Origin: Actinocrinis sp046724665
Lineage (GTDB): Bacteria > Actinomycetota > Actinomycetes > Streptomycetales > Catenulisporaceae
Assembly (NCBI GenBank): GCA_046724665.1
Contig: JBKOWZ010000222.1
Span: forward strand, 1 to 14,478
DNA: 14,478 bases
Direction: 5' to 3'
The notes below the pieces were generated by a model. It searched no databases and was not told the origin of the DNA. It worked only from the letters and a program-made list of their open reading frames with translations. The translations under genes and the position numbers were made by a program. Each line of letters begins with the position of its first letter. Position 1 is the first letter of the stretch. Positions 7,485 to 14,478 of the stretch are shown here, piece after piece.

Positions 7485-7490
<6 letters not shown>
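7143..7490. repeat. Array of six 27-bp repeats plus a partial seventh copy
   Basis: Copies lie at 7143-7169, 7204-7230, 7271-7297, about 7337-7355 (5' half lost), 7386-7412 and 7456-7482. All share the invariant 3' end ATTATCGG, mostly as CGATTATCGG, and five begin with [G/A]TTTGGCCG or a one-base variant. The middle varies around TATACATAC, TATACGTGC or TATAGGTGC. Spacers are about 34, 40, 39, 30 and 43 bp. Spacers 2 and 5 are near duplicates and others share pieces. A seventh fragment, ATTATCG at 7484-7490, contains the pruA stop codon. No cas gene, transposase or leader is seen. Function unknown. Confidence 0.9.
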
Positions 7491-9110
<1,620 letters not shown>

Positions 9111-9159
9111 GGCACTCCCTTGCGGTTCGGGTCTTCGGGTCACGGCTGCGGTTCGGTTC

Positions 9160-10092
9160 TCAGCGGCCGATCAGGGCGCGCAGGAAGAAGACGACGTTGG
9201 CGGGACGTTCGGCGAGCCGACGCATGAAGTACCCGTACCAATCCGTGCCAAAAGGCACATAGACCCGCACCCGCTCACCCGCACGGGCGAGCCGGCGCTG
9301 TTCGTCGGCGCGGATGCCGTAGAGCATCTGGAACTCGTACTCGCCGGGCGCGCGGCCCGCCGCGCGGGCTGCCCGGCTCCCGGCCGCGATCATGCGCGGA
9401 TCGTGGCTGGCGATCATCGGATAGCCGCCGCCGGCCATCAGGATCCCGGTGCAGGTCAGGTACGCGGCGTCCACGTCGGGCTTGCGGGTGTGCGCGACGT
9501 CGGCGGGCTCGGCGTACGCGCCCTTGACCAGTCGGACGCGCGACCCGGGGTGGGCCAGGTCACGGCAGTCCTGCGGGGTGCGCAGCAGCATCGACTGGAG
9601 TACCGCGCCGACCCACGGATAGTCCCGGCGCAGCTCGTGCAGGATGCGCAGGGTCGAATCGACGGTGGTGTGGTCTTCCATGTCGAGCGTGACAGTGGTC
9701 CCGGCGGCCTCGGCCGCCTCGCAGATCGCGCGGGCGTTCTCCAGGGCCAGCTTCTCGCCGACGTCCGGCAGCGCCTGGCCGAGCGCGGAGAGCTTGACGG
9801 AGACCTCGGCGTGCGCGGTCAGGCCGTGATCACGCAGCGCGGTGAGCAGTTCGACGTAGGCGTCCCGGATCGTGGTGGCCTGCGCGGCGTCGCGGGTGTC
9901 CTCACCGAGGTGGTCGAGGGTCGCGTACAGACCCTCGGCGCGCAGCCCGCGCACGGCACGAAGCGCCGCCTCGATGCTCTCACCCGCCACGAACCGGTCC
10001 ACCACGCGGCGGGTGACCGGGAAGCCGACCACGACGCGGCGCACGCGCGGGCTGCGCGCGGCCTTGAGCAGGACGGATGAGAGCACGGGCAC
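9160..10092 (-). CDS. Proline dehydrogenase (monofunctional PRODH)
   Basis: This 310-residue FAD-dependent enzyme has the monofunctional PRODH pattern: VSVKLSALGQ at 97-106, LDMEDHTTVDSTL at 136-148, RLVKGAYAEP at 187-196, IASHDP at 228-232, EFQMLYGIR at 253-261, YVPFGTDWYGYFMRRLAERPAN at about 278-299 (with the substrate-binding Arg-Arg pair and Glu). It oxidises proline to 1-pyrroline-5-carboxylate and passes electrons to the respiratory chain, probably at the membrane surface. The GTG at 10092 is chosen because GGAGG precedes it by six bases and the protein then starts as in relatives. The frame extends upstream to 10260 but those residues look random. The next gene, pruA, uses its product. 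Called putB, prodh or putA in different species, so no symbol is given. Confidence 0.94.
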   Translation of the reverse strand: MPVLSSVLLKAARSPRVRRVVVGFPVTRRVVDRFVAGESIEAALRAVRGLRAEGLYATLDHLGEDTRDAAQATTIRDAYVELLTALRDHGLTAHAEVSVKLSALGQALPDVGEKLALENARAICEAAEAAGTTVTLDMEDHTTVDSTLRILHELRRDYPWVGAVLQSMLLRTPQDCRDLAHPGSRVRLVKGAYAEPADVAHTRKPDVDAAYLTCTGILMAGGGYPMIASHDPRMIAAGSRAARAAGRAPGEYEFQMLYGIRADEQRRLARAGERVRVYVPFGTDWYGYFMRRLAERPANVVFFLRALIGR

Positions 10093-10098
10093 TGCCTG

Positions 10099-10103
10099 CC
10101 TCC
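10099..10103 (-). promoter_or_regulatory. Ribosome binding site deciding the GTG start of proline dehydrogenase
   Basis: On the minus strand GGAGG lies six bases before the GTG at 10092-10090. This selects that codon over the in-frame GTG two codons further on and over the upstream ATG at 10260. Confidence 0.65.
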
Positions 10104-10256
10104 GGCGGACGGCGAGGGGGATCGGCGGTTGGGGACGGAGACGAAGCGTCGGGGTCGGAAGGTGGGCCCGGGAGGGGATCGCGGGCCCACAGCACACGCT
10201 ACGAAGCCGTCGGCCGCCCGGCGAGATACCTCTGTCCGAGTAGAGCCAGCAAATTC

Positions 10257-10296
10257 TCATACACTTGTCTAGCCGGAGTCGGTATGACTATGACAT
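10257..10296. promoter_or_regulatory. Divergent put/regulator promoter region with a dyad
   Basis: The 247 bp between the divergent proline dehydrogenase and regulator genes holds no gene. For the regulator (+), TTGTCT at 10265-10270 and TATGAC at 10289-10294 form a promoter with an 18-base spacer. Around it TCATAC (10257-10262) and GTATGA (10282-10287) are inverted repeats 19 bases apart, a possible operator. On the minus strand TTGCTG and GTATCT with a 17-base spacer (about 10225-10253) could serve the put operon. All are pattern matches only. Confidence 0.4.
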
Positions 10297-10339
10297 CCGC
10301 TCAGACATTCACCTATTCGAGTGAGCGCAAGGGGACGGA

Positions 10340-11647
10340 ATGGGGCCGGATCTCCAGGACCTGGTCGATGAGGCCGCGCTGGTCTCCGGCGCGCCTGCGA
10401 CGCTGGAGGACCGCGAGTTCAACCTGGTCGCGGTCAGCGCGCACAACCGGGCCGGCGACGCGGTGCGCCAGGACTCGATCATGCACCGGCGCTCGACGCC
10501 GCAGGTGCGCAGTTACTTCGAGTCCTTCGGCATCGCGCACGCGCCGGGACCGGTGCGCATCCCGCCGGATCCGCACCGTGGGCTGCTCGGCCGCCTGTGC
10601 ATCCCGGTGCGCTGGCAGTCCGTCACCTACGGGTACCTGTGGCTGCTCGAGGACCCCGAGTCGGGCTTCGTCGCCGGTACGGACGAGGGTGCGGGCACGG
10701 CCGGGAGTGCGGCTCGGGACGGGGACGGCCACGCGGCGCTGCCTGCGCTGCTCTCGGTGGCGGGCCGGGCCGGGATCGAGATGGCACGGCGCTCCAGGCT
10801 GCGCGACGACCTCGGCTGGAAGGTGGGCGACCTGCTGTCCACGTACCCTGAGACGCGGGCGAAGGCGGCCGAGGAGATCGCCGAGTCCTGGTCGCTGCCG
10901 CCGGCCGGCGCGATCGCCGCGGTGTCGGTACGCACCGTCTCGGCGAACGCCGCGCCGGGGAGCGCCGCGGGCACGACCGATCCGGTGTTCGTGAACGCCT
11001 GGCGGCTGCCGCGCACGATCCTGGCCGGCTCCGGCGAGCACGCCTCGACGTTCATCGTCCCGCTGGCCGCGCCGGGCGACCTGTCGGCGGCCCGCAGCGT
11101 CGCCCGCCAGGCCTTCGCCGCGCTGGCCGCGTCGCACCCGCCGGCCGGGTCGAGCGTGCCGGTGCTGGTCGCGGGCATCGGGGGCCCAGTCGAAGGGCTC
11201 GTACACGCACGGCGCAGCTGGCTCCAGGCGCGCATCGCGGCCCGGGTGGCGGCGAGCCGGGCCGGGTCGGGGCCGGCGGTGTCGGCATCGGCGGGGCCGA
11301 CCTCGACCGTGTCGTCCCCGACCGTGCTGGAGTGGCCCGAGCTTGGCGTGCACCGCCTGCTCGGCGCGGGCACCGACGCCGCGTTGCGCGAGTCGATGCT
11401 CACGCCCGGCGTCGCCGGGCTGCTGGCGCAGGGCGGCGCCGAACTCGTGCGCACCGCGAAGGTCTACCTCGACGAGGCGGGTAGTGCCCAGCGCGCGGCG
11501 CAGGCGCTGGGCATCCACCGGCAGACGCTCTACCACCGGCTGGAGCGGATCGAACGGCTCAGCGGCCTGAGGCTGGACTCCGGGCGAGACCGGCTCCAGC
11601 TGCACCTGGCGCTGACCCTGCTACCAGGGCTCGGACTCCCCTCGTGA
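10340..11647 (+). CDS. PucR-family regulator, probable activator of the proline catabolic operon
   Basis: This 435-residue protein ends in the PucR/CdaR HTH_30 domain (about 368-428): VRTAKVYLDEAGSAQRAAQALGIHRQTLYHRLERIERLSG is seen in consecutive pieces, followed by a closing LQLHLALTLL helix. The N-terminal half (about 1-150) resembles a GAF-like sensing domain, including RGLLGRLCIPVRWQSVTYGYLWLLE. The middle is Ala-rich. It is divergent from the proline dehydrogenase operon. PucR-type activators responding to proline are known beside put genes (PutR of Bacillus subtilis) and the same arrangement occurs in actinomycetes, so proline-dependent activation is the likely role. AAGGGGA at 10329-10335 precedes the ATG. 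Its stop lies 11 bp from that of the convergent lipoprotein gene. Confidence 0.85.
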   Translation: MGPDLQDLVDEAALVSGAPATLEDREFNLVAVSAHNRAGDAVRQDSIMHRRSTPQVRSYFESFGIAHAPGPVRIPPDPHRGLLGRLCIPVRWQSVTYGYLWLLEDPESGFVAGTDEGAGTAGSAARDGDGHAALPALLSVAGRAGIEMARRSRLRDDLGWKVGDLLSTYPETRAKAAEEIAESWSLPPAGAIAAVSVRTVSANAAPGSAAGTTDPVFVNAWRLPRTILAGSGEHASTFIVPLAAPGDLSAARSVARQAFAALAASHPPAGSSVPVLVAGIGGPVEGLVHARRSWLQARIAARVAASRAGSGPAVSASAGPTSTVSSPTVLEWPELGVHRLLGAGTDAALRESMLTPGVAGLLAQGGAELVRTAKVYLDEAGSAQRAAQALGIHRQTLYHRLERIERLSGLRLDSGRDRLQLHLALTLLPGLGLPS

Positions 11648-11658
11648 CAGAACCCTCA

Positions 11659-12759
11659 TCATGATGCCGACGTGTCCGGCTCCGGCTGCGAGGGGGCGGG
11701 CTTGGTCCGGCCGCGCCGCACCATACGCACCAGCCGACGCGCCGGCCACCACAGCACGACGGCGACCGCCAGGTACGGCAGCGACCAGCCGACCGTGGCC
11801 AGCAGGCCGCGCACCACGTTGAGGAAGCCGTGCCAGCCCGCCGTCAGGCCCCGCATGAAGCCGGTGCGCACCGGCGGCGGCTCGGCGGCCGCGCCCTGCG
11901 AGAAGTACCCGACCGTGATCGTGGCGTACTGGACCTGGTCGGTCAGCGCCTTCTGCTGCGCCTCGAGGGATTCGAGGTCGGATTCGCGTTGAGCCAGCGC
12001 CTGTTCGAGCGAGATCAGGTCGTTCATCGAGGCCGCCTTGTCGATCAGCGCCCGCAGTTCCGCGATCGCGGCCCGCGCGGAGCCGACCCGGCTGGCGATG
12101 TCGGCGACCTGGCCGGTGACGTCGGTCGCGGTCCGGCTCCGGTAGGTGACCGAGCCCTTGCCGGGCAGCGCGCTGAGGACCGAGTCAAGGCTCTGCGGCG
12201 GCACCCGCAGGACGAGCAGCGCCTGCGTGCTGTTCGAGGAGCCGGAGACGCCGGGCAGTGTCACCGCGTCGGGCGCCGCTTCCTGCGCCGTGCCGCCCTT
12301 GGCGGTCGCGTCGTCCGACGCGCCGCCGGATCCGGACGCGGCCGAGGGCGTGTTCTGCGGGCCCGGACCGACCGACTCCCCGGCGACATAGCCGCCCGCG
12401 CCCTCGGCGATGATCTGGGCGCGCTGCGCCGCGGCCGCGGCGTCGTCCGTCTTCACCTGGAGCCCGGCGGTGATGATCAGGCTCCTGTTCGGCAGTTTGA
12501 CCGCCGCACCGCCCGCGATGGTGTGCGACGTCCCCCCGCCCCCATTCGAACCCGAAGCCGACGGGGCGTCGCCCTGGGACAGGTCCTGCTTGGCCTGCGG
12601 GGCCGCCGCGCCCATCGCCGGGCCGCGTTCCGTGCCGGCCGACGACGTCGCGTGGCCCGAGTTCCCGCTGCACGCGCTCAACGCGAGCGGCGCTGCTACC
12701 ACCAGTGCGACCAGTCCCGCCCCCGCACCGATCAACCGCCTTCTCGGCGCCACATCCAC
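11659..12759 (-). CDS. DUF4349-domain lipoprotein with C-terminal membrane segment
   Basis: This 366-residue protein begins with a positively charged, hydrophobic signal peptide ending in the lipobox LALSAC (lipid-modified Cys30). A long Gly/Ser/Ala-rich linker follows (about 31-85), then a DUF4349-like domain: RSLIITAGLQVKTDDAAAAA at 92-111 and LLVLRVPPQSLDSVLSALPGKG at 181-202 in two conserved pieces. A second low-complexity insert lies between them (about 131-178). After DVTGQVADIASRV comes a coiled coil (about 222-275, with ELRALIDKAASMNDLISLEQ) and a beta strand. One transmembrane segment (about 318-338) and a basic tail close the protein. Such proteins are envelope-anchored and their function is unknown. 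A promoter sharing the transporter's -35 box probably drives it. Confidence 0.82.
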   Translation of the reverse strand: MDVAPRRRLIGAGAGLVALVVAAPLALSACSGNSGHATSSAGTERGPAMGAAAPQAKQDLSQGDAPSASGSNGGGGTSHTIAGGAAVKLPNRSLIITAGLQVKTDDAAAAAQRAQIIAEGAGGYVAGESVGPGPQNTPSAASGSGGASDDATAKGGTAQEAAPDAVTLPGVSGSSNSTQALLVLRVPPQSLDSVLSALPGKGSVTYRSRTATDVTGQVADIASRVGSARAAIAELRALIDKAASMNDLISLEQALAQRESDLESLEAQQKALTDQVQYATITVGYFSQGAAAEPPPVRTGFMRGLTAGWHGFLNVVRGLLATVGWSLPYLAVAVVLWWPARRLVRMVRRGRTKPAPSQPEPDTSAS

Positions 12760-12906
12760 CTGATGTCTCCGTCCTCTTCGACGTCGTGAGGCGGCCCGAT
12801 GCCGCGCTCGGCGCCACTTGGACGGCGGCTCGCCCGCCGCTGTTCCGTCGCCCGGTCACCGTTCGATATCGATCAGGCGCCGGCGGCGGAGAAACCTGAA
12901 CATCGG

Positions 12907-12959
12907 CTCATATTTTTCGGCCGGGCCTCTTTGCAAGCCGCGCACCCGGCACCTACGCT
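12907..12959. promoter_or_regulatory. Back-to-back divergent promoters sharing one TTGCAA box
   Basis: TTGCAA at 12931-12936 is its own reverse complement. On the plus strand it is followed after 17 bases by TACGCT (12954-12959), which ends eight bases before the transporter ATG, as in leaderless promoters. On the minus strand the same hexamer is followed after 18 bases by TATGAG (12912-12907), pointing at the lipoprotein gene with a leader of about 140 bases. A 10-bp palindrome TCGATATCGA lies at 12863-12872 in that leader. Confidence 0.5.
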
Positions 12960-12967
12960 GCCCGGAC

Positions 12968-14188
12968 ATGAGCGGCATCGATGAGGGCATGCGGCGGGCG
13001 CGCGGCGCGCTGTTCGTCGCCTTCGGCGCGCAGGGCTTCTCGCTGATCGCGCTCACCAGCGAGATCCCGACGCTGGAGAAGCGGCTGCACATCGACGACT
13101 CGGCGGTGGCCGTGGTGCTCGCCGTCACGCTGGTGGTCGCCGCCCTCGGCTCGCTGGCCGCCGGGGCGCTGGTCGGCCGCTACGGCTCGCGGATCGTGCT
13201 GCGCGGCGCGCAGCTGCTGGTGCTCGCCGCGGTGGTCGGAATCGGGGCCGGGCACGCGCTCGCCGCGGCGCTGCCGTTCATGCTGCTGTTCGGCGCGGCG
13301 GTCGGCGCCGTGGACGCGACGACGAACATGCAGGCGGTGGCGCTGCAACGGCGCTACGGCCGGTCGATCATCCTGTCCTTCCACGGCGTGTGGGCCTTCG
13401 GCGCGGCGCTCGGTTCCGCGGCGGCCACTTTGGCGACCGACACGCATACCTCGCTGCCCGCCTTCTACCTCGCGGCGAACGTGCCGCTGGCGGCCGCGCT
13501 GCTCGCGGTGGGCCGGTTCCTGCTGCGCGGCGTCAAGGACGAGACGATCGCGATGGACGCGGCCACCGGCGCGGCGCCGACCGTCGCGTGGCGGCCGATG
13601 CTCGCGGTGTGCGTGGTCATGGCGCTGGCGTACTTCGCCGACTCGACGGTCTCCAGCGCGGGCGGCCTCTACATCCAGGACGGACTGCACGGGCACGGCT
13701 GGCAGATCACCATCGTCTACTTCGCCTACGCGGTGCCGTTCATGGCCGGGCGGTTCACCGGGGACCGGCTCACCGAGCGCTACGGCGGCGTGCCGGTCGG
13801 CCGGGCCGGGGCCGCGGTCGCGGCGCTGGGCTTCGTGATCGCGGCGGCCGCGCCCGGCCCGCTGGTCGCGCTGCTCGGCTTCGGCGTGGTGGGCCTCGGG
13901 ATCTCGGTGATGGCGCCACTGTGCTTCTCCGCCGCCGGACGGCTCGACCCGGCGGAGAGCGGAGCGGCGGTGGCCCGGCTGAACATCTTCAACTACGTGG
14001 GCTTCCTGTTCGGTTCCGCGCTGGTGACCGGGCTGTGGGGGGCGGGGGTGCCGCACCGGGCCGGGCTGGCGGTGCCGCTGGTCGCGGCAGGCGCGATCGC
14101 GGCCTTCGCCTACGGCTTCAGCGAGCGGCGCACCGCCGCGTACTTCGGCCCGGGCAAGCCGCGGCGACGTGCCGAGACTGTGCTTTAG
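12968..14188 (+). CDS. MFS transporter, 12 transmembrane segments
   Basis: This 406-residue integral membrane protein shows about 12 hydrophobic helices in two halves. The loop motif ALVGRYGSRIVLRG (about 69-82) is the MFS signature between helices 2 and 3, and its counterpart in the second half is GRFTGDRLTERYGG (about 260-273). An SFHGVWAFGAALGSAAATL segment (about 137-155) resembles the YbjJ/fucose-permease-like MFS branch. The substrate is unknown; a small-molecule exporter or importer fits equally. The frame extends upstream to 12818, but the ATG at 12968 follows a good promoter with leaderless spacing, and the upstream residues are Arg-rich and random-looking. It is divergent from the lipoprotein gene and followed 69 bp later by a HAD-like gene. 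Confidence 0.85.
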   Translation: MSGIDEGMRRARGALFVAFGAQGFSLIALTSEIPTLEKRLHIDDSAVAVVLAVTLVVAALGSLAAGALVGRYGSRIVLRGAQLLVLAAVVGIGAGHALAAALPFMLLFGAAVGAVDATTNMQAVALQRRYGRSIILSFHGVWAFGAALGSAAATLATDTHTSLPAFYLAANVPLAAALLAVGRFLLRGVKDETIAMDAATGAAPTVAWRPMLAVCVVMALAYFADSTVSSAGGLYIQDGLHGHGWQITIVYFAYAVPFMAGRFTGDRLTERYGGVPVGRAGAAVAALGFVIAAAAPGPLVALLGFGVVGLGISVMAPLCFSAAGRLDPAESGAAVARLNIFNYVGFLFGSALVTGLWGAGVPHRAGLAVPLVAAGAIAAFAYGFSERRTAAYFGPGKPRRRAETVL

Positions 14189-14257
14189 AACGCGTGCTCT
14201 GAACGCGACGTGAGACGCGAAACTCCCCCGCCGGGGCGATACGGGAGACTGGTCGGC

Positions 14258-14478
14258 ATGCGCACCCATCTCTACAGCCTGCCGACCGCCGTCGAGGTCC
14301 CCGACCACGAGCTCGACGGACCGGTTCCGCCGATCGAGGCGGTGCTGTTCGACTTCGCCAACACGCTGTTCCGCATGGTGCCCACCGACGTGCTCCTGCG
14401 CCGGGTGTGGCAGGCCGCCGGGCGCGACCCCGCGGACCTCGACGCCGAGGCGGTGGCGCGCGCGGTGCAGGCCGCGGC
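14258..14478 (+). CDS. HAD-superfamily hydrolase, N-terminal part (3' end outside window)
   Basis: The first 73 residues are visible. After a 27-residue leader comes VLFDFANTLF (about 29-38), which is HAD motif I with the nucleophile Asp32. The second acidic residue of the usual DxD is replaced by Ala, giving D-F-A-N-T. The following FRMVPTDVLLRRVWQAAG is the start of an alpha-helical cap. GGGAG ends 10 bases before the ATG. HAD enzymes are mostly phosphatases; the Asp-to-Ala change resembles the phosphonatase-type D-x-A motif or a non-phosphatase variant. The substrate cannot be told from this fragment. Confidence 0.7.
   Translation, partial: MRTHLYSLPTAVEVPDHELDGPVPPIEAVLFDFANTLFRMVPTDVLLRRVWQAAGRDPADLDAEAVARAVQAA

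Noticed and set aside
12818..12967. Longer N terminus for the MFS transporter
   Set aside because: The 50 extra residues are Arg/Ser-rich without a conserved pattern, and the promoter with leaderless spacing lies inside them.
14221..14250. Terminator or promoter between the MFS and HAD-like genes
   Set aside because: CTCCC/GGGAG and CCCC-GGGG pairings and a GAGACT -10-like hexamer are present, but they are mutually exclusive and short, and GC-rich DNA gives such matches often.

Overview
The window is high-GC DNA from an actinomycete. Evidence: strong G/C bias at third codon positions, GTG and TTG starts, a urease cluster in the order ureA-B-C-F-G-D without ureE, PucR-type regulators, and promoter motifs of actinobacterial type (GlnR-like, sigma-R-like, leaderless). 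A Streptomyces- or Catenulispora-like host fits, but the genus cannot be fixed from the sequence alone.

Layout. Positions 1-1347 (+) hold the C-terminal part of a PucR-family regulator, coupled by an ATGA overlap to a MocA/PucB-like molybdopterin nucleotidyltransferase. Positions 1348-1442 form a regulatory gap with a near-perfect GlnR box and a 20-bp palindrome. Positions 1443-6245 (+) hold a tightly packed urease operon: structural genes ureA, ureB, ureC and accessory genes ureF, ureG, ureD. A thioredoxin gene follows (6369-6743, +), preceded by a textbook sigma-R-type promoter. Positions 6744-7484 are a gene-free convergent gap that carries an 8-bp tandem repeat, a perfect 16-bp hairpin and an array of about six 27-bp repeats spaced by 30-43 bp. 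Positions 7485-10092 (-) hold the proline catabolism pair, proline dehydrogenase and P5C dehydrogenase. A divergent PucR-type regulator (10340-11647, +) is their probable controller. A DUF4349 lipoprotein (11659-12759, -) and an MFS transporter (12968-14188, +) diverge from a shared promoter region. The window ends inside a HAD-like hydrolase.

How the genes fit together. Most of the window is nitrogen scavenging. The PucR and MocA-like pair is of the kind that serves xanthine dehydrogenase and purine breakdown, whose end product urea feeds the adjacent urease; the GlnR box ties urease to nitrogen status. The proline operon turns proline into glutamate. Thioredoxin appears to be separately controlled by thiol stress.

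The least explained element is the repeat array at 7143-7490. It looks superficially like CRISPR, but its spacers are related to each other and no cas gene is present. Its last, partial copy overlaps the end of the P5C dehydrogenase gene and supplies the stop codon.
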